A stretch of 64,000 nt of DNA from NCBI GenBank assembly GCA_020638855.1, contig JACKHT010000004.1:190077-254076 (forward strand), read 5' to 3'. Positions within the stretch are counted from its first letter, which is position 1; every line of letters starts with the position of its first letter. The notes under the pieces were generated by a model. That model was not told the DNA's origin, searched no databases, and worked only from the letters and a program-made list of their open reading frames with translations. The stretch is from Planctomycetota bacterium. GTDB lineage: Bacteria; Planctomycetota; UBA1135; GCA-002686595. Below are positions 23,925 to 32,330 of the stretch, piece by piece. The translations under genes and the position numbers were made by a program.

Positions 23925-25307
23925 ATGCTCTCCCAAGCTTTGCGACCCCTCTTGGTTCCATTGGCCTGGACCTTTTTCCTGGCCAGCTGTTCCCGAACTC
24001 CCCAGCCCGCTCCCGCGACCACCGATCCGGCCCTGGAAAGTGGCGCAGCGCAGGAATCCCAATCCGTCCCGCCCGATCCGCTGCCCCCGGCCGCAGCGGA
24101 CAGCAGCAAGCCCGCCTCCGAGCCCGTCCCCGAGCCGATCATCGAGGCACCGATTCAGTCCGAGGCGGCCCCCAAGCCGGTGTTCGAACCGTCTGCCGAG
24201 GACTTGGCAGCGCGTCAGGAAGCCGATGATCGGCGCCGCGCGCGGGCTGCCAAGCTGTTTGGCAAGGTGATCGATCCGCTCACCAAAGCTTCGGAGGCCT
24301 ACCAGCAGCACAAGACCCTGGAGGAGAGCAGTTGGTTTGTGCGCGACCAACAGGACAACCTCGAGCGCATCAACAAACTCTTGGACGAGGCCGTCCAGGT
24401 GCTGGGCGTCTCCGAAATCGACACGACCCGCCAAGCGATTCGAGAACTTGAGAAGGCCAATGGAGTACTCGTCGAGCAAATGGTCCAGGACCGCGAAGCG
24501 CGCTTGTCCGCTCCCAGCCAAGAGGAGCTGAACCGCCTCCAAAAGACCTACACCACCTCGCGCGAACAGCTCGACGAGCGCCTGGCGAAATCGGAAGCGA
24601 CCCTCAAAGCCAACAAGCAACAGATCCTCGACCTGCAAATCGAATTCGTGCGGCAAATGCGCGGCATTGGTGTGGACTTGGATCTGGAGGCCGCCCAAAG
24701 CCTGCTTTCCACCATCACCGGTGACGATTTTGTGCAGATGTGTGTGGTGTTCGACAACGTACGCGGGGTCACCGTCCAGCTCCAGGAGCTGACCGAGGCT
24801 TCGGGCGAATCGTTGGATGCCGCCAAACGCTACTACGGTTCCTACGTGGTGCTGATCCGGTTGCTCGACACGGTGCAAAAGGACTTCGTCCGGCGTGCAC
24901 GGGAGGAAATGCTGCCCAAGCTTGAAGGCTATGCAAGCAAGGCGGAAGAACTGATCCTCGAAGCCCAAACCAACCTCGCCCAAGGGGGCGATTCGGCGAT
25001 CGCTCGTCAGAACATCCGCTCGAACGAATTGACCATCGAAGCCACCCGTCTGTACACCGAGTACCTCAAAGAGCAGGCCGCCGAGATCGAGGCCCGCAAC
25101 GCGCAATTGCAGGTCAGTTTGCGCGATGCCGAAAACACGTACGAAACCGTGGCCCTTTCGAGCGAGGTGGCTTCGCTGCTCAAGGAAGGCTCCAAGAACT
25201 TCGCAGCCCTGTTGCGCTTGGATCTGCCCCCCTTGCGCGGCTTCCAAAACGCCGAACTCAAGGCCGAGTTCCAGCGCTTGACCGAGAAGATGACTCGCAT
25301 CAACTGA
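23925..25307 (+). CDS. Coiled-coil lipoprotein of unknown function
   Basis: A 460-aa protein. It has a lipoprotein signal with lipobox LASC at about residues 22-25. A Pro/Ala/Ser/Glu-rich linker follows to about residue 85, and the rest is almost wholly helical (heptads of Leu, Glu, Gln, Arg; for example VVLIRLLDTVQKDFVRRARE). It would be a membrane-tethered periplasmic rod or tether. No known family was recognised. It is followed at 3 bases by another lipoprotein gene and then by a CpeT-like lipoprotein, so three exported lipoproteins may be made together. A 226-base gap upstream separates it from the YhaN-like gene and probably holds its promoter. Confidence 0.7.
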   Translation: MLSQALRPLLVPLAWTFFLASCSRTPQPAPATTDPALESGAAQESQSVPPDPLPPAAADSSKPASEPVPEPIIEAPIQSEAAPKPVFEPSAEDLAARQEADDRRRARAAKLFGKVIDPLTKASEAYQQHKTLEESSWFVRDQQDNLERINKLLDEAVQVLGVSEIDTTRQAIRELEKANGVLVEQMVQDREARLSAPSQEELNRLQKTYTTSREQLDERLAKSEATLKANKQQILDLQIEFVRQMRGIGVDLDLEAAQSLLSTITGDDFVQMCVVFDNVRGVTVQLQELTEASGESLDAAKRYYGSYVVLIRLLDTVQKDFVRRAREEMLPKLEGYASKAEELILEAQTNLAQGGDSAIARQNIRSNELTIEATRLYTEYLKEQAAEIEARNAQLQVSLRDAENTYETVALSSEVASLLKEGSKNFAALLRLDLPPLRGFQNAELKAEFQRLTEKMTRIN

Positions 25308-25310
25308 CCT

Positions 25311-25802
25311 ATGGACCTTCGAACCGCCATCTTGGTCAGTTTGCTCGCAAGTCTGCCGCTGCTGGTTGCATGCGATGGCAAGCGGGACTTTCAAAAGCCC
25401 AGCCAAAAGGCCCACCAGGGCGGGGTCCTGGATGTGGTGCCCTATGCCGGATTCGTCGTGTGCACCGAACCCCGGATGGACATCGACCGAACGCAGCGCA
25501 TCGACTTGGTGGCGGGTGCCATACTTCCTGGGGTGGACGCCCCCGAAACGATCGCTTCCAAGTTGGTGCACTTGGGCACGGCCGGAGCGGCGCAGGAGCT
25601 CTCCTGGAAGCGCATGACCAGCACGTCCTCTGGGGACGTGTACGAGTTCACGTTGAAACAGTCTTTGGGTCAAGCGAACGAACACACCGAAACCCAACAG
25701 GTTGTCTATTCGGGCTATCCCCAGGCTGTGTTCGCCTACGGATCCCATACCATCTCGCTGTCGCCGGTGGGCGAGCCCGTTCCTCAAACGACCCAGAAGT
25801 AG
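25311..25802 (+). CDS. Small lipoprotein of unknown function
   Basis: A 163-aa protein. The signal peptide ends in lipobox LVAC (AILVSLLASLPLLVAC). The mature part of about 145 residues appears to be all beta: DVVPYAGFVVCTEPRMDID, VYEFTLKQSL and HTISLSPVGEPV. No family was recognised. Its start is 3 bases after the previous gene's stop, so co-translation is likely, and it ends 58 bases before the CpeT-like gene. Confidence 0.65.
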   Translation: MDLRTAILVSLLASLPLLVACDGKRDFQKPSQKAHQGGVLDVVPYAGFVVCTEPRMDIDRTQRIDLVAGAILPGVDAPETIASKLVHLGTAGAAQELSWKRMTSTSSGDVYEFTLKQSLGQANEHTETQQVVYSGYPQAVFAYGSHTISLSPVGEPVPQTTQK

Positions 25803-25860
25803 CGGAGAGCCTGCTTGCAGCCCCCTCGGCAAGATTGGGCACTTGGGGTATAACGTCCCC

Positions 25861-26478
25861 ATGAAAGCCGCTGCGTTGCTGATGTTCCTAACCCTCTTTG
25901 CGGGCTGCCAATCGGCCAAAGGCCGCCAATCGAGTCAACTCGAGCACCTGGCTGCCGCGATGACCGGCACCTTCTCGAGCGCAGCCCAGGCATCGGTCAA
26001 CCCCACCTACTTTCCCGTCCAACTGGTGATGCATCCCATTTGGACCGACCGGAAAGACGGCCACTGGCTCTACGTGGAACAGGCGCTGGAAACCGCGCTC
26101 GACCGGCCCTACCGCCAACGGGTCTACCATGTGCGCACCTCGGGTGCGGGCTTTGCAAGCGAGGTGTACGAGTTGCCGGGGGACCTCGCACGGTTCGTTG
26201 GGGCCTTCCGTGATCCCGCGGTCTTTGCGGGCATGGGTCCGGACGATTTGACTCCACGCGCCGGCTGCACCATCGAGTTGGAATGCGCAGATGGAAGGAC
26301 GTACCAAGGGGCCACCGTGGGCACGGGTTGCGAGAGCACGCGCCAAGGAGCCAGCTACGTGACCTCGGTGGTCGAGATCCGTGACAACCAAGTGCGCTCT
26401 TGGGATCGCGGGTTCGACGCCGACGGCAACCAAGTCTGGGGCGCCATCGAAGGTCCCTACATCTTCGATCGGCGCTAA
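25861..26478 (+). CDS. CpeT/CpcT-family lipoprotein (chromophore-lyase-like)
   Basis: A 205-aa protein with a lipoprotein signal (LLMFLTLFAGC). Behind it is a CpeT/CpcT domain: HWLYVEQALETALDRPYRQR, GCTIELECADGRTYQGATVG, then SYVTSVVEIRDNQVRSWDRG and DGNQVWGAIEGPYIF. In cyanobacteria such proteins attach phycocyanobilin to phycobiliproteins. Nothing here suggests a phycobilisome, and lipid anchoring outside the cytoplasm argues against that role, so the ligand is unknown. ATG 25861 was chosen; the long upstream extension of the frame is not conserved-looking. Only 3 bases separate it from the DUF455 gene. Confidence 0.8.
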   Translation: MKAAALLMFLTLFAGCQSAKGRQSSQLEHLAAAMTGTFSSAAQASVNPTYFPVQLVMHPIWTDRKDGHWLYVEQALETALDRPYRQRVYHVRTSGAGFASEVYELPGDLARFVGAFRDPAVFAGMGPDDLTPRAGCTIELECADGRTYQGATVGTGCESTRQGASYVTSVVEIRDNQVRSWDRGFDADGNQVWGAIEGPYIFDRR

Positions 26479-26481
26479 CCC

Positions 26482-27354
26482 ATGGACCCGGTCAAACCCA
26501 TGGGCGGTCAAGAGCACCTGCTCGCTGGGTCGGTGCAGGCTTGGTGCCTGGCCTTCGTGACCTCCACCGAGTCGAAGGACAAGCTGCGCCCGACCCCCCC
26601 GCCGGATCCCGAGCGGCCCGAGCATTGGCTCGAGGACCTGGAACCCATTCGGCTTGCTGCGCCAGGCCGCCCCGCAGAATGGACCCTCGTCCAACGCAGC
26701 CCGAAAACCCCGGGCCGGGGGGCCATGGTGCACGCGCACCAACGGGCGCACCTGATGCACACGCTGGCCCACCACGAGCTTCAGGCGGCCGAACTGTTCG
26801 CTTGGGCCATCTTGGCCTTTCCCGAAACCCCCTGGACCTTCCGGCGGGGCTTGTTGCGGTTGATGCTCGAAGAGTTGGGCCACATGGCCCTTTACTGCGG
26901 CCACATGCAGTCCTTGGGCACCGCGTTTGGGGACCACCCCGTGCGCGACTGGTTCTGGTCGCGGGCGCAACAATGCCGAACCCCATTGGAGTTCGTGTCG
27001 TTCCTTGGACTCGGCTTGGAAGGAGCCAACCTCGAGCACACCCAGCGCTTTGCCGAGTGGTTGGAAGCCGCCGGCGACTCGGCAGGAGCGAAGTTGTTGG
27101 TCCGCGTCGAGCGGGACGAGGTAGCGCACGTGGACTTCGCCCGACGTTGGTACGAGACCTTCGCGGGCAGGCCGCTCGAGTTTGCCGATTGGCGTACGCA
27201 CCTGCCCGGTCCCCTTTCCCCGGGTGTGTTCCGCGGCTTGCCCCTCAACCGGGCCGCCCGAAGAGCGGCGGGCCTGCCCGAAACATTCCTGCACGAGCTC
27301 GAACAGGTTGCGCCTGCCCACCGCCCCAGGCCCCAAGGGCACGAGGCCCAGTGA
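26482..27354 (+). CDS. DUF455 ferritin-like protein
   Basis: A 290-aa predicted four-helix-bundle protein with di-metal ligands of the ferritin-like type. Residues 85-110 contain HAHQRAHLMHTLAHHELQAA and the helix end ELFAWAILAF. A second half-site is MLEELGHMALYCGHM, and a later set is LEGANLEHT and VERDEVAHVDFARRW. The spacing of E-x-x-H pairs fits DUF455, a broadly distributed family of unproven function. Its GTGA overlap with the next gene is a sign of tight coupling to the ATP-grasp-like protein. Confidence 0.82.
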   Translation: MDPVKPMGGQEHLLAGSVQAWCLAFVTSTESKDKLRPTPPPDPERPEHWLEDLEPIRLAAPGRPAEWTLVQRSPKTPGRGAMVHAHQRAHLMHTLAHHELQAAELFAWAILAFPETPWTFRRGLLRLMLEELGHMALYCGHMQSLGTAFGDHPVRDWFWSRAQQCRTPLEFVSFLGLGLEGANLEHTQRFAEWLEAAGDSAGAKLLVRVERDEVAHVDFARRWYETFAGRPLEFADWRTHLPGPLSPGVFRGLPLNRAARRAAGLPETFLHELEQVAPAHRPRPQGHEAQ

Positions 27355-28286
27355 CCGGCCTGGGGCGGACTCCGCTGGCCTGGGTTCTCAACCTGGACGC
27401 AGAGCAAGAACTGCAAACGGCAGGTCCCTACGCGCCGCGCAAGTCGATGCTCGGGGTGATCGCTGCCCACCAACGATCGCTCCTCGGACGGCTCGTGCGC
27501 GAGGGGGATGTGATCCTCACCTCGGACTCGAGACCCAACTCCGACCACGCTTTGCCCGCCTTGGCCTGGTGCCCAACCCCCTGGGCCCGGTCGATTTGCG
27601 AACGGGCGGGTTGCTCGCTTCAGGGGTCGGTCGCGCTCGAAGTGTTGCGCGATGTCAACCACAAGGGCTTTGCTGCCCAAGTCCGCAGCGAACTCAAAGG
27701 CGCGTTCTTTGCCAAGCGAGCCTGCAACAACGAGCAAGAACTCTTGGAATGCCTTGCGCGGCCCGAACCCCATGGCTGGCTGGCGCGACGCCCCTTTGGG
27801 GCGGCGGGACGCGGGCGGATGCGTTTCCCACGGGCCGAGCCAACCGAACACGAGTGGCGTTGGATACGAGCCAGCTTCGAGCTCGGGCCCCTGTGGGTCG
27901 AGCCCTGGGTGGAGGTGGAGTGGGAGGTTTCCAGCTGTGGCTGGATCGCGGCCAGCGGCGAAATCCACCTGGCACCGGCTCGGCCCCAAGCGTACGACGG
28001 CCACGGCGCGTGGGCGCCCGATCGATTGGCCCACGACCCCTGGATCACCACCGACCAGCGCGCCGCATTGGCCGCTGGCGCACGGCACGCGGCCCACGCC
28101 TTGGTGGCGCGCGGCTACCGGGGACCCTTTGGGATTGATGCGTTTGGGTACCGCTCAGCGAGCGGGGAGCTTCTGGTCAACCCTCTCAGCGAAATCAACG
28201 CACGCTTTACGATGGCTTGGCCGGATTCGTTCGAAGATTGGCTGACGATGGGTCTGTTGGGGCCCGATGGACGGCTGCCCTGGTAG
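27351..28286 (+). CDS. ATP-grasp-like protein coupled to DUF455 (GTG start)
   Basis: A 311-aa protein. GTG 27351 overlaps the preceding stop (GTGA). The same frame stays open further upstream to 26400, but that part is only the shadow of the DUF455 gene. ATP-grasp-like features are a central AFFAKRACNN segment (possible ATP-binding lysine strand), GWLARRPFGAAGRGRMRF (flexible Gly/Arg loop), LWVEPWVEVEWEVSSCGWIA, and a C-terminal LLVNPLSEINARFTM whose N-x-x-x-E-x-N resembles the Mg-binding end. ATP-grasp enzymes ligate carboxylates to amines or thiols. The family is assigned by motif pattern; substrate unknown. Confidence 0.6.
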   Translation: MTGLGRTPLAWVLNLDAEQELQTAGPYAPRKSMLGVIAAHQRSLLGRLVREGDVILTSDSRPNSDHALPALAWCPTPWARSICERAGCSLQGSVALEVLRDVNHKGFAAQVRSELKGAFFAKRACNNEQELLECLARPEPHGWLARRPFGAAGRGRMRFPRAEPTEHEWRWIRASFELGPLWVEPWVEVEWEVSSCGWIAASGEIHLAPARPQAYDGHGAWAPDRLAHDPWITTDQRAALAAGARHAAHALVARGYRGPFGIDAFGYRSASGELLVNPLSEINARFTMAWPDSFEDWLTMGLLGPDGRLPW

Positions 28287-28302
28287 AATGCCGCGCTCAT
28301 CT

Positions 28303-28392
28303 ATCGATCCTACCTTTCCTGGCGATCCTACCTTTCCTGGCGATCCTACCTTTCCTGGCGATCCTACCTTTCCTGGCGATCCGACCTTTTCC
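28303..28392 (+). repeat. Five tandem 18-bp repeats in the leader of the SNase gene
   Basis: The unit is GGCGATCCTACCTTTCCT. Copies start at 28303 (first two bases differ), 28321, 28339 and 28357 (three perfect), and 28375 (degenerate). They fill nearly all of the space between the ATP-grasp stop (28286) and ATG 28403. The unit length is divisible by 3 and the frame is open, so upstream initiation would encode a hydrophobic ILPFLA repeat in front of the signal peptide. Slippage could change copy number without a frameshift. Confidence 0.93.
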
Positions 28393-28402
28393 GGTGTTCC
28401 CC

Positions 28403-29446
28403 ATGCGCTTGCTTCTTGCCCTCACGCTCCTCTGGCCCCTGAGCCCCTCCTCCAACGCCTGGCAAAAGCAAACCGCTCCGGCGCAAGCCACCGCCACGGT
28501 TGCTAGCGACAGCGACATCCTGCGGGAGTGCAAGACCGAGAAGCCGACCGAGCTGTTCACGCTCACCCGCGTGGTGGATGGGGACACGATTTGGATCGAC
28601 CGCTACGGCAAACGCGAGAAGCTACGCTTGCTTTCGGTCGATACCGAAGAGAAGTTCATGGAAGGCGGAGACCTTTCCGATTCCAAACCCAGCACCCGTT
28701 TCGGCGATGAATGCACCGGTTGGGCCCAGGGATTCTTCGCCCCCCGTACCGAACAGGAGGATCCCGTGCGCGTCGGACTTTCCTTCCCCGGCGGCGTCGA
28801 GGCCCGTGATGTCTACGGCCGGCTCTTGTGCCACGTGGTGACTGCGGAAGGAATCGACTTCAACCTGCTTTTGGTGCGCCGCGGCTTGAGCCCCTACTTC
28901 AACAAGTACGGCAACAGCCTGCTCTACCACGAACGCTTCGTCAGCGCCCAAAAGGCCGCCCAAGCCGAAGAACGCGGGATCTGGAACAAGAAGACCAACA
29001 TCCAAGGCTCGCGACGCCCGTACGAGCGCTTGCTCCCTTGGTGGACGGCCCGCGCCGAGGCCATTGAGAGCTTCCGCAAGAAGGCCCAGAAAGATCCCAT
29101 CCACTTCGTCGATGCCGAAGTGCCCGCAGCGCTGGAAGGCGCGCTGAAGGACGGTCCGGTGCGGGTGACCGCCTTGGGGTCGGTCTACAAGATCTACCCT
29201 GAGGACGATGGCAGCCGCACGGTCCTCCTGCGCAGCGGCGACAAGGAACACTCGCTGCGGGTGGTCATTCCCAAGGACCAGGTCCGCACCATGGAGGAAT
29301 TCGACCTTGAGGGTTCGATCGAAGACTTCCGCCAAAATTATCTGTTGATCGACGGCAACCTGGAGCGCGGGCCGCGCGGCTTCTACCTCGTGGACGTCAA
29401 ACCCAGCGATTGGCGCCGTGCTGGCCCGGAACCGAAGTTCCAGTAG
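28403..29446 (+). CDS. Secreted staphylococcal-nuclease-like (SNase) protein with an extra C-terminal domain
   Basis: A 347-aa protein. Its signal peptide is LLLALTLLWPLSPSSNA. The SNase fold covers about residues 48-200: TRVVDGDTIWIDRYGK (metal-binding Asp), KLRLLSVDTEEKF, ARDVYGRLLCHVV, LLVRRGLSPYFNKYG and ERGIWNK. Arg and Glu positions typical of the active site are in place by eye. After it, about 110 residues (VRVTALGSVYKIYPEDDG to FYLVDVKPSDW) look like an added OB-type beta domain. ATG 28403 follows the 18-bp repeats; an upstream in-frame start at 28217 would translate them. It converges on the DUF1080 gene. Confidence 0.85.
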   Translation: MRLLLALTLLWPLSPSSNAWQKQTAPAQATATVASDSDILRECKTEKPTELFTLTRVVDGDTIWIDRYGKREKLRLLSVDTEEKFMEGGDLSDSKPSTRFGDECTGWAQGFFAPRTEQEDPVRVGLSFPGGVEARDVYGRLLCHVVTAEGIDFNLLLVRRGLSPYFNKYGNSLLYHERFVSAQKAAQAEERGIWNKKTNIQGSRRPYERLLPWWTARAEAIESFRKKAQKDPIHFVDAEVPAALEGALKDGPVRVTALGSVYKIYPEDDGSRTVLLRSGDKEHSLRVVIPKDQVRTMEEFDLEGSIEDFRQNYLLIDGNLERGPRGFYLVDVKPSDWRRAGPEPKFQ

Positions 29447-29476
29447 GGCTGCGCTGCCTTTCGCGAGGCCCCAGCA

Positions 29477-30262
29477 CTAACGCTCGTGCACCAGGATTTC
29501 GACCCGTCGGAAGTCCACGGGGAAGCTCTCGGACTGCAAGCATAGGTAGCCCGAAGTCAGCAACTCGGGCTGCCCGCCCGCCAGCAGTTGGGCCGCATCG
29601 GCATCGCGGGTATCGAGCGTAGGCTGGGTGTATTCCAGCACCAAGGCGTCATCGACGAAGTGCCGGATGACCTCGCCGCCCCGCACTTCCACCCGCATGC
29701 GAACCCATTGGTCGTCGAACTGGGGGGGCGAGGTGGAGTTGGTGCAATGCTGCGTGTGTAGGGCCCCGTTCATGTGGACGTTGGTTCCCGGGGTGCAGAG
29801 GTTGGCGGTCGGTCGCTGATCGTCTTGGGTGCTGCCCAGGGTTTGCACCTCGATCGACACGGGGAAATCCTGGTCCACGCGCATGGTTTGGGGCGCTTGG
29901 CTGTGGATCATGACGCCGCTGTTGCGCCAAGCCCATCCGGCTCCGCCGGGGCATGCTTCGCCCACGAAGCGGTACTCCACCAGCAAGTCATAGTTCGAGA
30001 AGGGGGCGTCGAAGAACAGGTGACCATAGTGACCATCAAACTGGTCGTACGCGTCGTAGCGCACCTTCAGGAGGCCGTCCTCGACTCGGAAGGTCTGGCC
30101 AAAGTTGTCCCCGAGCTCAAAGCCGGTGATCTTGGGCTGCCAGCCATCCAGGTTCCTGCCGTTGAAGAGCGGAACCCAGCGCTCTTGGGCCACAGGCGCA
30201 GGGCTGTGGCAAGCGGCCAGGAGCAGGAGCGAGATGAGCGCAATGGGGCGGGGGAACAGCAT
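29477..30262 (-). CDS. DUF1080 (3-keto-disaccharide hydrolase-like) lipoprotein
   Basis: A 261-aa protein with a lipoprotein signal (LISLLLLAAC). The DUF1080 beta-jelly-roll follows: VPLFNGRNLDGWQPK at its start, FRVEDGLLKVRYDAYD, LVEYRFVGE, NSGVMIHSQAP, then WVRMRVEVRGGEVIRHFVDD and YLCLQSESFPVDFRRVEIL. The W-x-x-x-R-N-S-G stretch is the family's sugar-binding surface. The family includes 3-keto-glycoside hydrolases, abundant in planctomycetes. It starts 6 bases after the cutC stop, so it is likely the last gene of a lectin-cutC-DUF1080 run. Confidence 0.9.
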   Translation of the reverse strand: MLFPRPIALISLLLLAACHSPAPVAQERWVPLFNGRNLDGWQPKITGFELGDNFGQTFRVEDGLLKVRYDAYDQFDGHYGHLFFDAPFSNYDLLVEYRFVGEACPGGAGWAWRNSGVMIHSQAPQTMRVDQDFPVSIEVQTLGSTQDDQRPTANLCTPGTNVHMNGALHTQHCTNSTSPPQFDDQWVRMRVEVRGGEVIRHFVDDALVLEYTQPTLDTRDADAAQLLAGGQPELLTSGYLCLQSESFPVDFRRVEILVHER

Positions 30263-30268
30263 GGGAGA

Positions 30269-31006
30269 TCAAACTTGACGCATGGCGTCCAAGTAGCGCC
30301 GGATTTCCTCGACGCTGGTGGTGGTGCGGGCATGCCGTGCGGGATCGTGCAGATCGCAGGCGAGGTTGGTGTATTCCACCACGGGCGGCATGGGGGTTCT
30401 AGCGCTGAAGTGCAGGCTCCGGGCTCCACTCTCGCGCAAGACACGCGCTGCATTCTCCGCCCGCACTCCACCGCCCGGCATGATCTCCAGACCGACCGGA
30501 CTCGCTTGGACCAAGCGGCGCAAAAGGGACAAACCGGCGACCACGTTTTGGCGCTGCCCCGAAGTCAAGATGCGCGCCACCCTCAGCTCGCCCAAGACTT
30601 GCATGGCCTCGAACGGATCGGCGACCCCATCGAACGCGCGGTGGAAGCAAACGGGTAGATCACCTGCCGCATCGACCCAACGGGCCATGGCATCCTGATC
30701 GACGCGCCCATCGGGGGTCAGCGCGCCAACGGCGACGCCCCTGGCTCCCATTTCACGCGCCATGACGATGTCCTCGGTCATGGTGGCCACTTCGGACTCG
30801 TCGTACACGAAGTCGCCTGCCCTCGGACGGATCAAAACCACCACATCGATCCCCAGGCGGCACGCGCTGCGCAACAAACCCGCGCTGGGGGTGAGTCCAC
30901 CCACCGCGAGCTCCTGACAAAGTTCGATCCGGTGCGCCCCCGCCTCGAAGGCGGCGAACGCACCGGATCCGCTATCCACACACACTTCGCTGTGGATCTC
31001 GGTCAT
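30269..31006 (-). CDS. cutC: CutC-family protein
   Basis: A 245-aa TIM-barrel protein. The family pattern is complete: EVCVDSGSGAFAAFEAGAHR, IELCQELAVGGLTPSAGLLR, VVLIRPRAGDFVYDESE, VCFHRAFDGVADPFEAMQVL, RILTSGQRQNVVAG and LEIMPGGGVRAENAARVL. CutC was first linked to copper tolerance in E. coli, but its biochemical function is uncertain and it is not the choline lyase of the same name. It begins 7 bases downstream of the lectin gene's end, on the same strand. Confidence 0.93.
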   Translation of the reverse strand: MTEIHSEVCVDSGSGAFAAFEAGAHRIELCQELAVGGLTPSAGLLRSACRLGIDVVVLIRPRAGDFVYDESEVATMTEDIVMAREMGARGVAVGALTPDGRVDQDAMARWVDAAGDLPVCFHRAFDGVADPFEAMQVLGELRVARILTSGQRQNVVAGLSLLRRLVQASPVGLEIMPGGGVRAENAARVLRESGARSLHFSARTPMPPVVEYTNLACDLHDPARHARTTTSVEEIRRYLDAMRQV

Positions 31007-31013
31007 GTTGTCC

Positions 31014-32330
31014 CTAGAAGGTGACGCTGACCCCGTTCGAGAAGTTCGAAGCGCCCGCAGCCTCGCGGTGCCACAACTGGAAGTGCCAGGTTTGGCCCGT
31101 CATGATCTGCGGCGAACCGGTGACCGGAACGGTCAGCGGAACGTCGTAGCCGCTACCGACCGTCGAGGTTCCCACTGCGTTTTGCAGCACGCCGCTAGCA
31201 TCAAACAGACCCACCGAGTTGAGCGCTCCGGGCACGTTGTAGCGACCGAATACGTTGCCTCCGGAAACCGACAGGCACAGGCGGCCTTGGCTGACCACAA
31301 TCCCGGGGTCGCTCGACGCGGTACCCACCAGGAAGTAACCGAATTGGTTCGTCGGGCCGTTGGTCGCCTCCAAGTGCAGACCGCTGGGAGCTGCCGCCGA
31401 GTTGCTGGCGGACAAATGGGTCGGAACCCCGGTGGAGTTGTTGTTGGCCGGGTCACAGAACGAGGTGCCCACTTGACCGCCGTCCCACTCGACGAGGTAC
31501 GAGTTGGTTTGCAGGTGGTTGAGCTCTGCGTCGTTCCATTCGCCCGAAGCGAACATTTCCGCGTAGTCCTCAGCACCACCCGAGCCGCTGGTGTTGTTGG
31601 GTTCGCCAACCGCCCAGTTGGAAAAGCTGAACGCCTCGCCGGTCACCCACTTCCAGCCGCCACCCGGCTCGGAGAAGTTGGGGTCGTTCACGTCTTGGTA
31701 CAAACCGATCCAGGGGCGCGAAACGTTGAGGTTGTTGAGCAGCCAATCCAGCTCGGCTTGGTCGGTGATCGTCACCAAATGCCCGGCGTTGCCTGCGTAC
31801 ATGCTGGCCTCCGCGGCCGCTTTGGCGGAGAGCCAATCGGTGTAGCCGTCGTAGATCTTGTACGCGTGCCCGTTGTTCGGGTTGACGATCGGCAGGTCCG
31901 GGATCACCTCAAAAGTGCCCGTGCTGCCGGGGACGGTGCCGTAGGTGCCCACGCGCAGGTAGTAGGTGGTTCCAGCCGTGGCTGCAAAGGTAAGCGAACT
32001 CTGCAAGCCGCACGCATCGTCATTGCAGGCAATTTCCGCGCCACCGCAGCTGTCGTACACGGCAATTTTGGTGTCATGGGAAGCGCCACCGCAGGTGGTG
32101 AAGATGTGGTCGGCCGATTGTGTTGCCGTCCAGGCAAACCACACGTCAAAGTTGATTGTGCCGCAAACAGAGGTGTCGAGACCAGCCGTTGCCGCAGTTT
32201 GGTCGAAGGCGTGGGGGCCTTGGCCGCTGATGACGGTGGCCGTGGTGCATTCGTCGCCGCCTTGGGCAAACAGCGAAGTGCCGCCGAGACCGGCGATTAG
32301 AAGGGTAGAGAGCCAGAGAGAGCTACGCAT
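31014..32330 (-). CDS. Secreted C-type-lectin-domain protein with a planctomycete-type C-terminal module
   Basis: A 438-aa protein. Signal peptide: LWLSTLLIAGLGGTSLFAQ. Residues 25-145 form a PPC-like beta domain (VWFAWTATQSADHIFTTC, YYLRVGTYGT). A C-type lectin domain lies at about 150-285, with GHLVTITDQAELDWLLNNL, WIGLYQDVND, FSNWAVGEPNN and EWNDAELN; the EPN and WND motifs suggest calcium-dependent sugar binding. The last 140 residues are the shared module (FCDPANNNSTGVP, FGYFLVG, TWHFQLWHREAAGASNFSNG). Start at ATG 32330, since everything upstream in frame is non-signal sequence. It is probably the first gene of a run with cutC and the DUF1080 gene. Confidence 0.87.
   Translation of the reverse strand: MRSSLWLSTLLIAGLGGTSLFAQGGDECTTATVISGQGPHAFDQTAATAGLDTSVCGTINFDVWFAWTATQSADHIFTTCGGASHDTKIAVYDSCGGAEIACNDDACGLQSSLTFAATAGTTYYLRVGTYGTVPGSTGTFEVIPDLPIVNPNNGHAYKIYDGYTDWLSAKAAAEASMYAGNAGHLVTITDQAELDWLLNNLNVSRPWIGLYQDVNDPNFSEPGGGWKWVTGEAFSFSNWAVGEPNNTSGSGGAEDYAEMFASGEWNDAELNHLQTNSYLVEWDGGQVGTSFCDPANNNSTGVPTHLSASNSAAAPSGLHLEATNGPTNQFGYFLVGTASSDPGIVVSQGRLCLSVSGGNVFGRYNVPGALNSVGLFDASGVLQNAVGTSTVGSGYDVPLTVPVTGSPQIMTGQTWHFQLWHREAAGASNFSNGVSVTF

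Noticed and set aside
23712..25919. 735-codon minus-strand open frame opposite the coiled-coil lipoprotein
   Set aside because: Composition is His/Gln/Gly-rich with no motif. The plus-strand genes have signal peptides and operon spacing.
25861..26478. Evidence for phycobilisomes
   Set aside because: No phycobiliprotein, linker or bilin-synthesis genes are present, and the protein is an exported lipoprotein.
25888..27342. 484-codon minus-strand open frame opposite CpeT-like and DUF455 genes
   Set aside because: No recognisable domain, and both plus-strand genes have clear family motifs.
26400..27350. N-terminal part of the long frame that ends as the ATP-grasp-like protein
   Set aside because: This stretch is an Arg/Pro-rich shadow of the DUF455 gene; the real start is GTG 27351.
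28303..28392. CRISPR array
   Set aside because: The 18-bp units are head-to-tail with no spacers and no cas genes nearby.
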